Below, one piece after another: positions 47,340 to 56,429 of a stretch of DNA of 64,000 nt; the first letter of the stretch is position 1; every line of letters begins with the position of its first letter. The notes under the pieces are model-generated. The model ran no database searches and was not told the origin of the DNA. It saw only the letters and a list, made by a program, of their open reading frames with translations. A program made the translations under genes and the position numbers. The stretch lies in assembly GCA_016125505.1 (NCBI GenBank), contig WGLP01000003.1:310001-374000 (forward strand). Reading direction: 5' to 3'. The DNA is from Gammaproteobacteria bacterium. GTDB lineage: Bacteria > Pseudomonadota > Gammaproteobacteria > UBA6429 > Thiohalophilaceae.

Positions 47340-47767
47340 CGCAATATCGCACCCTGCTAGGGTTTGACTACGGCAGCAAACGCATCGGGGTGGCGATTGG
47401 TCAGGAACTGACCCGCACGACCCACGGCCTGCGCACCCTGCATAACAATCACAGCGGCCCCGACTGGCCGGCCATCAGCGCACTGATTAAGGAATGGCAA
47501 CCGGCGTTGCTGGTGGTGGGTATGCCGCACAACATGGATGACACGCCGCATCCCCTGGCCGAATCCGTACGGGATTTTGGGAAACAGCTCGAACAACGGT
47601 ACAATCTGCCTGTCGTGTGGGTGGACGAACGCCTGAGTTCCCTTGAGGCCGAGTCGCAACTGGCGGATAGCGACCACTCCCGGACCCGGAAACGCGACAA
47701 GGCGAACATCGATAAACTGGCGGCGGCGATCATTTTACAGACCTGGCTGAACACTCAGGCAAACTGA
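47336..47767 (+). CDS. ruvX: RuvX/YqgF, Holliday-junction resolvase-like nuclease for pre-16S rRNA
   Basis: This 143-residue RNase H-fold protein has [14 protein letters not shown] with the catalytic Asp, VVGMP and [11 protein letters not shown]. In E. coli it helps process the 5' end of 16S rRNA. The GTG start at 47336 overlaps the yqgE stop; upstream frames lie inside yqgE and are not used. pyrR follows after 19 bases. Confidence 0.94.
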   Translation: MTQYRTLLGFDYGSKRIGVAIGQELTRTTHGLRTLHNNHSGPDWPAISALIKEWQPALLVVGMPHNMDDTPHPLAESVRDFGKQLEQRYNLPVVWVDERLSSLEAESQLADSDHSRTRKRDKANIDKLAAAIILQTWLNTQAN

Positions 47768-47786
47768 CGAGACCAACGACACAATC

Positions 47787-48293
47787 ATGTCATCCCTCCC
47801 GACACCCGATACCCTCATCGAGCACATGACGCAAACCCTGCGTCAGTTGCTGGCGAACCGTGGTATCGGCAATCCGTGCATGATCGGTATCCATACCGGC
47901 GGTGTCTGGATCGCCGAGGCCCTCCACAAGGCCTTGCAGCTCAAGCAACCCCTGGGCGAGCTGAACATCACCTTTTATCGCGACGACTTTACCCGCATCG
48001 GCATGCATCCGCAGGTGAAGCCGTCCAATCTGCCGTTCGAAGTGGATGACCAGCACATCGTGCTGGTGGATGATGTCCTGCACACCGGGCGCACCATTCG
48101 CGCCGCGCTCAATGAAATTTTTGATTATGGCCGGCCGGCCTCGGTAATATTGGTCACCCTGGTGGACCGCGGCGGTCGCGAGCTGCCCATTGCGGCGGAT
48201 GTCACCGGGGTGCAGTTAGACCTGGCCAGCCATCAGCAAGTCAAACTTAGCGGGCCGGATAAACTGCGTCTCGAAATACAGGAGAGCATGTGA
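47787..48293 (+). CDS. pyrR: PyrR, bifunctional pyr regulator / uracil phosphoribosyltransferase
   Basis: This 168-residue type I phosphoribosyltransferase has the PRPP loop [13 protein letters not shown]. In Bacillus PyrR binds pyr mRNA; only 19 bases lie between ruvX and this gene, so a pyr attenuator is not present here and the enzyme or a protein-level role is more likely. It is followed by pyrB with a GTGA overlap. Confidence 0.94.
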   Translation: MSSLPTPDTLIEHMTQTLRQLLANRGIGNPCMIGIHTGGVWIAEALHKALQLKQPLGELNITFYRDDFTRIGMHPQVKPSNLPFEVDDQHIVLVDDVLHTGRTIRAALNEIFDYGRPASVILVTLVDRGGRELPIAADVTGVQLDLASHQQVKLSGPDKLRLEIQESM

Positions 48294-49255
48294 CTAAACA
48301 GGACATTCAATTCGATCAAGCCGGCAAGCTACGCCATTTCCTGACAATTGAAGGTCTTCCCCGCCAAACCATTATCGACATCCTCGATAACGCGGAAAAT
48401 TTCTGCACCGTGGGTGCGCGTACCGTCAAGAAAGTACCCTTGCTGCGCGGCTACACCATCGTCAATCTGTTCTTCGAACCCAGCACCCGCACCCGCACCA
48501 CCTTCGAACTGGCGGCAAAACGCCTGTCCGCGGACGTGCTGAATATCAACATCAACACCTCCTCTACCAGCAAGGGCGAAAGCCTCCTCGACATGCTGCG
48601 CAATCTGGAGGCGATGCATTGTGATATGTTCGTGGTGCGGCATAATCAGAGCGGTGCCGCCCACTTTATTGCCGAGCACGTGGCTCCGCACATCAGTGTC
48701 ATCAATGCCGGCGATGGCAGTCACGCCCACCCGACCCAGGGCATGCTGGACGTCTTCACCATTCGCAAGCACAAACCGGATTTCACCCAGCTGCGGGTCG
48801 CCATCGTCGGCGACATCAAACACTCGCGCGTGGCGCGTTCCGAGATCCACGCGCTGAATATCCTCGGGGTACCGGAGATCCGTGCCGTCGGTCCGCACAC
48901 CCTGATCCCGCGCGAAGCCGCGAGTCTGGGCGTGCACGTCTTTCACGATATGCGCGAAGGGATTAAAGACGTGGATGTCATCATGATGCTGCGCCTGCAA
49001 CGCGAACGGATGCAGGGCGCGATGCTACCGAGCGAGGCGGAATACTTCATGCAATACGGCCTGACCCGCGAAAAACTCGCGCTGGCCAAACCCGATGCCA
49101 TCGTCATGCACCCCGGCCCGATCAATCGCGGCGTGGAGATCGAATCCGTGGTCGCCGACGGTCCGCAATCGGTCATCCTCGAACAGGTCACTAACGGCAT
49201 TGCCGTACGCATGGCGATCATGTCCATGGTCCTTGGCCGCAAACAGGAGGCCTGA
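48290..49255 (+). CDS. pyrB: Aspartate carbamoyltransferase, catalytic subunit
   Basis: This 321-residue enzyme makes carbamoyl aspartate, the first committed pyrimidine step. The carbamoyl phosphate site [15 protein letters not shown], the HPTQGMLDV block and [10 protein letters not shown] are intact. The GTG start has AGGAG 5 bases upstream and overlaps the pyrR stop. There is no pyrI; instead the inactive PyrC' encoded next probably forms a dodecamer with it. Confidence 0.97.
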   Translation: MTKQDIQFDQAGKLRHFLTIEGLPRQTIIDILDNAENFCTVGARTVKKVPLLRGYTIVNLFFEPSTRTRTTFELAAKRLSADVLNININTSSTSKGESLLDMLRNLEAMHCDMFVVRHNQSGAAHFIAEHVAPHISVINAGDGSHAHPTQGMLDVFTIRKHKPDFTQLRVAIVGDIKHSRVARSEIHALNILGVPEIRAVGPHTLIPREAASLGVHVFHDMREGIKDVDVIMMLRLQRERMQGAMLPSEAEYFMQYGLTREKLALAKPDAIVMHPGPINRGVEIESVVADGPQSVILEQVTNGIAVRMAIMSMVLGRKQEA

Positions 49256-49256
49256 C

Positions 49257-50537
49257 ATGCGTATCGCGATTATCAATGGCCACCTCATCGACCCGCGCAA
49301 TCAAATCGATACGCATCAGGATGTGTATCTTGCCGATGGCAAGGTTGCCGCTGTCGGTACCGCGCCCGATGGCTTCCACGCCGATCAAACCATCGATGCC
49401 ACCAATCAAATCGTGTGTCCGGGTTTCGTCGATCTCTGTGCGCGCCTGCGCGAACCCGGCCAGGAACACAAAGGCACGATCGCCTCGGAAACACGCGCCG
49501 CCGTGGCCGGTGGCATTACCAGCCTGTGCATTCCACCGGACACCACACCGGTCATCGATACGCCCGCCGTCGTGGAATGGATACACCGCGCCAATGCCGA
49601 TGCCGGCTTTTGCCGTGTCTACACCATGGGCGCGCTCACCCTGGGTTTGCAGGGTGAACGCCTGAGCGAGATGGCGCATTTAAAACAGGCGGGTTGCGTC
49701 GGCGTCAGCAATGCCATGCGCAACTGCGATAATCCCCTGGTGCTGCGACGCGCCATGGAATACGCCGCGAGCATCGACGTTACCGTGTTTTTGCAGACCC
49801 AGGTCAGCAGCCTGGCCAATGCCGGCGTCGCGCACGAAGGTGCCGTCAGTTTACGCCTGGGCCTGTCCGGCATCCCGGAAGCGGCAGAGACTCAGGCGGT
49901 TGCCAATTATCTGATGCTGGTGGAACAGACCGGCGCACGCGTGCATTTCTGCCGCCTGTCTACCGCACGCGCGATCCAGATGATTGGCCGCGCCAAATAC
50001 GACGGCCTCAATATCACCGCCGATGTCGCCGCCCATCAATTGCACCTGACCGAAATGGACCTGGGCTACTTCAACAGCATGTGCCATGTGCGTCCGCCAC
50101 TGCGGACGCAACGTGACATGGAGGCCCTGCGCGAAGCGGTCGCCGATGATCGCATCGAGGCCATCTGTTCCGATCATCAGCCGCACGATCTGGATGCTAA
50201 GCTGGCCCCGTTCGCCGATACCGAACCCGGTATCTCCGCACTGGAGACTTTCCTGCCATTGAATCTGCGCATGGTCACTGGCAAACACCTGACCCTGTCC
50301 GCGATGATCGAGCGCCTGTCGATGACACCCGCCGAGATCCTCAACATCGATGCCGGCCATCTGTCTGTCGGCGCCAATGCCGATGTCGCCATTTTCGATC
50401 CGATCCACGAGTGGACCCTGAGTGCCGACACCATGGTGAGCCGGGGCAAGAACAGTCCCTTCCTCGGCTGGTCGCTGCAAGGCCGCGTTACGCATACGCT
50501 GATGGGCGGTAAACTGGTTTATCAATTAGGTAAATAA
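49257..50537 (+). CDS. Dihydroorotase-like protein PyrC', metal site lost
   Basis: This 426-residue amidohydrolase-fold protein is homologous to type I dihydroorotase, but the metal-binding HxH of the usual D-x-H-x-H-L-R-E-P-G motif is replaced: D59-L-C61-A-R63-LREPG. Downstream SDHQPHD is still similar. Such pseudo-dihydroorotases are structural partners of aspartate carbamoyltransferase in Pseudomonas. The ATG follows the pyrB stop after 1 base. A working dihydroorotase must be encoded elsewhere. Confidence 0.92.
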   Translation: MRIAIINGHLIDPRNQIDTHQDVYLADGKVAAVGTAPDGFHADQTIDATNQIVCPGFVDLCARLREPGQEHKGTIASETRAAVAGGITSLCIPPDTTPVIDTPAVVEWIHRANADAGFCRVYTMGALTLGLQGERLSEMAHLKQAGCVGVSNAMRNCDNPLVLRRAMEYAASIDVTVFLQTQVSSLANAGVAHEGAVSLRLGLSGIPEAAETQAVANYLMLVEQTGARVHFCRLSTARAIQMIGRAKYDGLNITADVAAHQLHLTEMDLGYFNSMCHVRPPLRTQRDMEALREAVADDRIEAICSDHQPHDLDAKLAPFADTEPGISALETFLPLNLRMVTGKHLTLSAMIERLSMTPAEILNIDAGHLSVGANADVAIFDPIHEWTLSADTMVSRGKNSPFLGWSLQGRVTHTLMGGKLVYQLGK

Positions 50538-50540
50538 GAT

Positions 50541-51410
50541 ATGAACAAAGCGCATCGCGATACCCTGCTCATGGAAGACGCGGAAGTCCTGGAACACGAT
50601 CATCATGCCGGTGATCAACATGTCCTGCGCGTGCGCGCACCGCAAATCGCACAACGCGCCAAGGCCGGCAGCTTCGTGCATATGCAATGCGATCCCATGT
50701 TGCCGATGCGCCGTCCTATCTCGATCATGCGCGTCGATGCCGACGTCGGCTGGGTCGATTTTTTATATAAGGTGTTTGGACACGGTACGCAGCTGTTGTC
50801 CAGACGCAAGCCGGGGGAACGGGTCAGCCTGCTCGGTCCCATCGGGGTGCCGTTCAAGCTGCACCCGGAACATTCACGCCCGCTGTTGATCGGTGGTGGC
50901 GTCGGCATTCCGCCAATGATCTTTCTCGCCGATGTCCTGCGGCAACAAAAACAGTTTCAACCGTTTGTGATCATGGGCTCGGAAGTTCCCTTCCCGTTCA
51001 CTACACGCCCCTCCGCCATCATGGTCCCTGGCATGCCCGACGGCGTGATCGCCTGCATGCCCCTGCTGGAGGACTGGGGTATCGCCTCACGTCTTGCCAG
51101 CAAACAGGGTTATCCCGGTACCCACGACGGCTATGTTACCGATCTCGCCCGTCGTTACCTCGATGCCCTCGATGATGCGCAACGCCGGCAAATCGAAATC
51201 TTCAGCTGTGGTCCACACCCCATGCTCGAAGCCGTCGCGCAAGTTGCCAAAGACTATGCCCTGCCCTGTCAGGTCTCACTCGAAGAATTCATGGCCTGCG
51301 CCGTCGGCGGTTGCGCCGGCTGCGTGGTGAAAGTGGAAACGCCAAATGGCCCGGCGATGAAACGCGTATGCGTGGATGGACCCGTGTTTGACGCGTATGC
51401 GGTGTTTTGA
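50541..51410 (+). CDS. pyrK: PyrK-like dihydroorotate dehydrogenase electron-transfer subunit
   Basis: This 289-residue protein of the ferredoxin-reductase family has an FAD-binding part (MRRPISIMRV), an NAD-type loop (LLIGGGVGIPPMIFLA) and a C-terminal [2Fe-2S] motif with cysteines in FMACAVGGCAGCVV and KRVCVDGPVF. In class 1B enzymes it carries electrons from PyrD to NAD. No pyrD is in the window. It begins 3 bases after pyrC' and closes the long gsh-pyr operon. Confidence 0.88.
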   Translation: MNKAHRDTLLMEDAEVLEHDHHAGDQHVLRVRAPQIAQRAKAGSFVHMQCDPMLPMRRPISIMRVDADVGWVDFLYKVFGHGTQLLSRRKPGERVSLLGPIGVPFKLHPEHSRPLLIGGGVGIPPMIFLADVLRQQKQFQPFVIMGSEVPFPFTTRPSAIMVPGMPDGVIACMPLLEDWGIASRLASKQGYPGTHDGYVTDLARRYLDALDDAQRRQIEIFSCGPHPMLEAVAQVAKDYALPCQVSLEEFMACAVGGCAGCVVKVETPNGPAMKRVCVDGPVFDAYAVF

Positions 51411-51425
51411 AGGGAAAAAACGCAG

Positions 51426-52550
51426 CTACTCTGCTTCTTGCACCGTGACACCATCCAGTGAGCTGGCCATGACCTCGGCATCACCCTTGGAATCACCCAA
51501 TTTGATCATCAGCCGCAGTTCATTCGCGGAGTCGGCATGGTTGATGGCATCTTCGTAAGTAATCTTGCCACCCTTGTAGAGTTCATACAGCGCCTGATCA
51601 AAGGTTTGCATACCGTGCTGGCGTGACTTGGCCATCAATTCCTTTAAGGCATGCACTTCACCTTTACGGATCAAGTCGGATGCCAACGGCGTGTTGATGA
51701 GCACTTCGGCACAGAGCACGCGGCTCTGCCCATCCGGTGCCGGTATCAATTGCTGCGCAACCATCGATTTGAGGTTCAGCGACAGGTCCATCAATAACTG
51801 GTTGCGGCGGTCTTCCGGGAAGAAGTTGATAATACGGTCCAGCGCCTGGTTGGCGTTGTTGGCGTGCAGGGTCGCCAGACACAAGTGACCGGTCTCGGCA
51901 AACGCGATGGCATGATCCATGGTTTCGCGGGTACGAATCTCGCCGATGAGAATCACGTCCGGCGCCTGGCGCAGGGTGTTTTTCAACGCCACTTCGAAAC
52001 TGTCGGTATCCAGGCCAACCTCACGCTGGGTGACGATACAGCCTTCGTGGTGGTGAATGAATTCAATCGGGTCTTCGATGGTAATGATGTGGCCGGTACT
52101 GTTCTTGTTGCGATAGCCGATCATGGATGCCAGTGAGGTCGACTTACCGGATCCCGTCGCACCGACAAAGATCACCAGTCCGCGCTTGGTCATGGCGAGA
52201 TCTTTCAGGATCGGCGGCAGTGCCAATTCCTCAATCGTCGGGATCTTGGTTTCGATCTTACGCAAGACCATGCCGATGTGATTGCGTTGCTGAAAGGCGC
52301 TGACACGGAAACGGCCGATGCCCGACGCGGAAATCGCAAAATTGCATTCGCGCGTGGTTTCAAATTCATTGCGTTGTTCCGGCGTCATGATCGAATAACA
52401 GATCTCGCGCGCCTGCACCGGCGTCAATGTCGCCTGGGTCACCGGCGCAATCTTGCCATTGATCTTGAGGCTGGGTGCAACACCGGCGGTGATAAACAGA
52501 TCCGATGCCTTCTTGTGCACCATCAACTTCAGCAGTGAATTAAAATCCAT
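51426..52550 (-). CDS. pilU: PilU, type IV pilus retraction ATPase (PilT paralogue)
   Basis: This 374-residue secretion-type ATPase has Walker A GATGSGKSTSLASM and Walker B region LIGEIRTRETM, and ends in an acidic tail. It acts with PilT at the inner-membrane base of the pilus. The ATG has GAAGG six bases upstream. It lies 43 bases after pilT and is convergent with pyrK. Confidence 0.95.
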   Translation of the reverse strand: MDFNSLLKLMVHKKASDLFITAGVAPSLKINGKIAPVTQATLTPVQAREICYSIMTPEQRNEFETTRECNFAISASGIGRFRVSAFQQRNHIGMVLRKIETKIPTIEELALPPILKDLAMTKRGLVIFVGATGSGKSTSLASMIGYRNKNSTGHIITIEDPIEFIHHHEGCIVTQREVGLDTDSFEVALKNTLRQAPDVILIGEIRTRETMDHAIAFAETGHLCLATLHANNANQALDRIINFFPEDRRNQLLMDLSLNLKSMVAQQLIPAPDGQSRVLCAEVLINTPLASDLIRKGEVHALKELMAKSRQHGMQTFDQALYELYKGGKITYEDAINHADSANELRLMIKLGDSKGDAEVMASSLDGVTVQEAE

Positions 52551-52593
52551 GGTGGCCTTCAGAATAGGGTTGGTTTACGAACGCCGTTCAAGT

Positions 52594-53631
52594 TTAGTTG
52601 AAATTATCCTTATTGGCAGCGCGCATACGTGCATCCTGCTTGCCGATGATGCCGCGCCGCAGGAGATCCTGCAGTGTCTGATCCAGGGTGGTCATGCCGT
52701 GCTGCTGACCGGTCTGAATGGCGGAATACATCTGCGCTACCTTGTCTTCGCGAATCAGGTTACGAATCGCCGGGGTACCGATCATGATCTCGTGTGCGGC
52801 AATCCGGCCACCACCGATACGTTTTAACAGGGTTTGTGAAATCACCGCACGCAGCGACTCCGACAGCATCGAACGTACCATGCTCTTTTCGGCCGCAGGG
52901 AACACGTCGATGATCCGGTCGATGGTCTTGGCCGCCGAACTGGTGTGCAGGGTACCAAACACCAGGTGACCGGTCTCCGCCGCCGTTAGCGCCAGACGGA
53001 TGGTTTCCAGGTCACGCATTTCGCCGACCAGAATGATGTCCGGGTCTTCACGCAAGGCGGAGCGTAAGGCCTCGCTAAATCCCAATGTATCGCGATGCAC
53101 CTCGCGCTGGTTGACCAGGCACTTCTTGCTCTCGTGCACGAATTCGATGGGGTCCTCGATGGTGAGGATATGGCCGTGTTCAGATTCGTTTTTATAGTTG
53201 ATCATGGCGGCCAGCGTGGTGGACTTGCCCGAACCGGTCGGGCCGGTCACCAGTACGATGCCGCGTGGCACGTCGGAGATATCCTTGAACACCGGTGGAC
53301 AGCCCAACTCCTCCAGCGTGAGGATCTTGGACGGAATGGTCCGGAATACGGCGCCGGCACCGCGGTTGTGGTTGAAGGCGTTGACGCGAAAACGCGCCAC
53401 GTCCGGTAATTCAAAGGAAAAGTCTGTCTCGTAAAACTCTTCAAAGTCCTTGCGCTGCTTGTCGTTCATGATGTCGTACACCAGCGCATGCACCGTCTTG
53501 TGCTCCAGGGCCGGTACATTGATACGGCGGATGTCGCCATCCACCCGGATCATCGGCGGCAGGCCGGCGGAGAGGTGCAAGTCAGAGGCTTTGTTTTTGA
53601 CACTAAAGGCAAGTAATTCCGTGATATCCAT
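52594..53631 (-). CDS. pilT: PilT, type IV pilus retraction ATPase
   Basis: This 345-residue hexameric ATPase powers pilus retraction and twitching. Walker A is GPTGSGKSTTLAAM, the Asp-box and Walker B lie in IILVGEMRDLET, His-box in FGTLHTSSA, and the PilT-specific AIRNLIRE motif is intact. It starts the pilT-pilU pair. The 218-base gap upstream (53632-53849), shared with divergent yggS, holds an AT-rich stretch near 53670-53715 and otherwise no recognised element. Confidence 0.97.
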   Translation of the reverse strand: MDITELLAFSVKNKASDLHLSAGLPPMIRVDGDIRRINVPALEHKTVHALVYDIMNDKQRKDFEEFYETDFSFELPDVARFRVNAFNHNRGAGAVFRTIPSKILTLEELGCPPVFKDISDVPRGIVLVTGPTGSGKSTTLAAMINYKNESEHGHILTIEDPIEFVHESKKCLVNQREVHRDTLGFSEALRSALREDPDIILVGEMRDLETIRLALTAAETGHLVFGTLHTSSAAKTIDRIIDVFPAAEKSMVRSMLSESLRAVISQTLLKRIGGGRIAAHEIMIGTPAIRNLIREDKVAQMYSAIQTGQQHGMTTLDQTLQDLLRRGIIGKQDARMRAANKDNFN

Positions 53632-53849
53632 AATTGTCCCGCTAACGTTCCCGACTCGGGTTAGGTAAGTTTTATCGGTTCCGTTGATAAATTCTAAACC
53701 CTTACTTTAATGCAAATTCTGACCGAACGCACATAATCGCGCCGGTTCAGCGGTCATAAAACGTTCGCGATAGGGCTAGCCGAACATGGGCACGCAGGAT
53801 CTTCGGTATACTATTTTTATTTCTCAGCACAGCTTACGAACATACATAT

Positions 53850-54545
53850 ATGCCCACCATCACTGATCGCTTGCAGCAGGTGCGCGCGGAGATTCACCGT
53901 GCGGAACAGGCGGCGCAGCGTTCGCCCGGCAGCGTACGCTTGCTTGCGGTCAGCAAGACCCACGGTATCGCTGACATACAAGAAGCACTCGCGGCGGGGC
54001 AAACGGCTTTCGGCGAAAGCTATCTCCAGGAGGCCCTGCCTAAAATAACAGCCCTGGCCGGCACCGGCATCGAATGGCACTTTATCGGGCCGATACAGAG
54101 CAATAAGACCGCCCAGATCGCGGCACACTTCGACTGGGTGCACAGTGTCGATCGCCTGAAAATTGCGCAGCGCTTGAATGAGCAACGCGGCGCACGCGCC
54201 CCCCTGAATGTCTGCATCCAGGTCAATACCAGTGGCGAATCCAGTAAATCCGGGATTTCGGCACACGAACTGCCGGCGCTGGCCCGGGCCATTACGCTAT
54301 TACCCCACCTGACATTGCGCGGCCTGATGACGATTCCCGCGCCAGAACCGGATCCGCAACAACAACGCCGGCCATTTCACCAGTTGAAACTCTACCTGGA
54401 CCAGCTGAATCAAACAGGTATGACATTGGATACCTTATCCATGGGCATGAGTGACGATCTGGGTGCCGCCATTGCGGAAGGGGCAACCATCGTCCGCGTC
54501 GGAACGGCCATTTTCGGACCGCGAGCCGGCAAAGACAAACACTGA
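53850..54545 (+). CDS. yggS: YggS/PLPBP, pyridoxal phosphate homeostasis protein
   Basis: This 231-residue single-domain PLP-binding TIM-barrel protein carries the PLP lysine in LLAVSKTH, then WHFIGPIQSNKT and LSMGMSDDLGAAI. It keeps free PLP at safe levels and has no proven enzymatic activity. The position beside pilT and proC is conserved in gammaproteobacteria. Confidence 0.95.
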   Translation: MPTITDRLQQVRAEIHRAEQAAQRSPGSVRLLAVSKTHGIADIQEALAAGQTAFGESYLQEALPKITALAGTGIEWHFIGPIQSNKTAQIAAHFDWVHSVDRLKIAQRLNEQRGARAPLNVCIQVNTSGESSKSGISAHELPALARAITLLPHLTLRGLMTIPAPEPDPQQQRRPFHQLKLYLDQLNQTGMTLDTLSMGMSDDLGAAIAEGATIVRVGTAIFGPRAGKDKH

Positions 54546-54577
54546 CTTCATCCACAAAGCCTGTTACTTTATTTACT

Positions 54578-55402
54578 ATGGAAAAGACAAAAATTGGTTT
54601 TATCGGTGCCGGTAACATGGCACGTGCATTGATTGGCGGACTCATCAGTAGCGGCGTCCCTGCACGTAATATTTTTAGCCATGACCCGGATGCCTCGCGC
54701 CTGCAAAACCTGTCCCGCGATATCGGAATTTCGGCCGCAGACAGTAACCAGGCTGTCCTGGATAACTGCGACGTGGTTGTCCTTGCGGTCAAACCCCAGG
54801 CCATGCGCACGGTCATCAGCGGCCTGCGCCTGGAGCAAACAGTGCCCCTGTTTCTCAGCATCGCTGCCGGCCTGCGCACCACCGCCCTGTGTCAGTGGTT
54901 CGGCCGCGAGGTCCCGCTGGTCCGCGCCATGCCCAACACGCCCGCCCTGGTTCGCGCCGGTGCTACCGGCCTGTTTGCCAATCCGGCGGTCAGCGAAGGC
55001 CAACGTGAGACCGCCGAGACCATTATGCGGGCCATCGGTATTACCCTCTGGCTCGATGACGAATTGCAACTGGATGCGGTGACGGCGGTATCCGGGAGCG
55101 GTCCGGCCTACTTTTTCTATCTGATGGAGGCCATGGAGCGGGCAGGCAAGGAGTTGGGCCTGGACGCAGAAGCGGCGCGGCTGTTGACGGTGCAAACGGC
55201 TTTTGGTGCCGCCAAACTGGCACTGGAAGTGGAAGAAGAACCCAAGGTCCTGCGTGAACGCGTCACCTCACCCGGCGGCACCACCGAACAGGCCATAACC
55301 CATCTCGACCAGCACCATGCCGGTGACACCCTGGTCGCGGCAATCAAAGCGGCACGGGATCGATCAGAACAGCTGGCGGAACAATTGGAGCAGTCATCGT
55401 GA
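54578..55402 (+). CDS. proC: Pyrroline-5-carboxylate reductase
   Basis: This 274-residue NAD(P)H enzyme makes proline. It has the Rossmann start IGFIGAGNMARALIGG, the AVSGSGPAYFF motif and VTSPGGTTEQAI at the active site. It lies 32 bases after yggS; its stop overlaps the yggT GTG start. Confidence 0.97.
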   Translation: MEKTKIGFIGAGNMARALIGGLISSGVPARNIFSHDPDASRLQNLSRDIGISAADSNQAVLDNCDVVVLAVKPQAMRTVISGLRLEQTVPLFLSIAAGLRTTALCQWFGREVPLVRAMPNTPALVRAGATGLFANPAVSEGQRETAETIMRAIGITLWLDDELQLDAVTAVSGSGPAYFFYLMEAMERAGKELGLDAEAARLLTVQTAFGAAKLALEVEEEPKVLRERVTSPGGTTEQAITHLDQHHAGDTLVAAIKAARDRSEQLAEQLEQSS

Positions 55403-55974
55403 GTGGTTATGTCTTGAGCTTCCTGTTATTTGTCGTCGGGATTATCTTCGACATTCTGATCTTCAGCGTGCTGCTGCGCCTGATACTGCAGATCGTACGC
55501 GCGGACTTTTACAATCCCATCAGCCAGTTCATGGTGCGCATGACAAACCCGATGTTATTGCCCCTGCGCAGGATCATTCCCGGCTTTTTCGGTATCGACA
55601 TGGCCGCCGTCGTGCTACTGGTGATATTTGAGACGCTGGACATCCTGATTACCAATTTCCTGCAAGGCTACACCCTCGGCATCCTGTCCTTCCTGAGTGT
55701 TTTACTGGGAATGATTATCCAGCATACCGCCCAGCTGTTTTTCTTCGCCATTATCATCCTGGTCGTGATCAGCTGGATTAATCCGGGCGCAAACTATCAC
55801 CCCATCGGAAAACTTGTTTACCAGATCACCGAACCGCTGCTGCGTCCGGCGCGCAGAATCCTGCCGCCCCTGAATGGCATCGATCTGTCACCCATTCTGG
55901 TCATCATATTTCTTGCTGCCATCATGTTTCTGGTCGCGGCCCCCCTCATCAACCAACCGCCGAAAATCTATTAG
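55399..55974 (+). CDS. yggT: YggT-family membrane protein
   Basis: This 191-residue integral membrane protein consists of two YggT repeats, each with RADFYNPISQF-like or NPGANYHPIGKL-like loops followed by LRRIIPGFFGIDM / ARRILPPLNGIDL. Function is not settled; it is linked to osmotic stress or cell-division membrane assembly in other bacteria. GTG start overlaps the proC stop (GTGA). Confidence 0.93.
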   Translation: MSGYVLSFLLFVVGIIFDILIFSVLLRLILQIVRADFYNPISQFMVRMTNPMLLPLRRIIPGFFGIDMAAVVLLVIFETLDILITNFLQGYTLGILSFLSVLLGMIIQHTAQLFFFAIIILVVISWINPGANYHPIGKLVYQITEPLLRPARRILPPLNGIDLSPILVIIFLAAIMFLVAAPLINQPPKIY

Positions 55975-55976
55975 GC

Positions 55977-56270
55977 ATGGCCACGTGGTACGGCTGGCAG
56001 GGATCCAACCTGCTGCTGAACGTCAATGTGCAACCACGTGCACGCCAGGATGAAATCTGCGGGGTTCAGGGCGATGCGCTCAAAATTCGCATCACTGCCC
56101 CACCGGTGGACGGCAAGGCCAACGCCTACCTCATTGCCTTCGTAGCTGAACAATGCGCGCTCAATAAATCGGCGGTCAGCGTCATCAGTGGCAGCTCCTC
56201 GCGCCGCAAAAAACTGCGCCTGCAGCTACAAAAACCCAATTTGCCTGAGGTCTTGCGGGCGTTTTGTTAA
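55977..56270 (+). CDS. yggU: DUF167 (YggU) family protein
   Basis: This 97-residue small protein has the family motif VQPRARQDEICG and APPVDGKANAYLI with VISGSSSRRKKL. Function unknown. It follows yggT after 2 bases and ends the yggS-proC-yggT-yggU operon. Confidence 0.93.
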   Translation: MATWYGWQGSNLLLNVNVQPRARQDEICGVQGDALKIRITAPPVDGKANAYLIAFVAEQCALNKSAVSVISGSSSRRKKLRLQLQKPNLPEVLRAFC

Positions 56271-56363
56271 CTCCGTAGCGAAATCAAGGCGAAATTAAAC
56301 TTCCCATGTGTGATGCCGTTAACACAATCACGGTGATCAGGTAGAAAACCTGGGGCAGATCAA

Positions 56364-56393
56364 TTGTCATTTCACTGTAGAAAAAGCTATATT
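56364..56393 (+). promoter_or_regulatory. Sigma-70-like promoter of the dynamin-like gene
   Basis: TTGTCA (56364-56369) and TATATT (56388-56393) are separated by 18 bases; each matches the consensus in five of six positions. It lies 36 bases upstream of the ATG at 56430, in the 159-base gap after yggU. Confidence 0.6.
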
Positions 56394-56429
56394 GATTAAC
56401 AAGTTACCAGGACAAACCGGGAAGACCTC

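Noticed and set aside
47768-47786. PyrR-binding attenuator before pyrR
   Set aside because: Only 19 bases separate ruvX and pyrR, too few for an anti-terminator and terminator.
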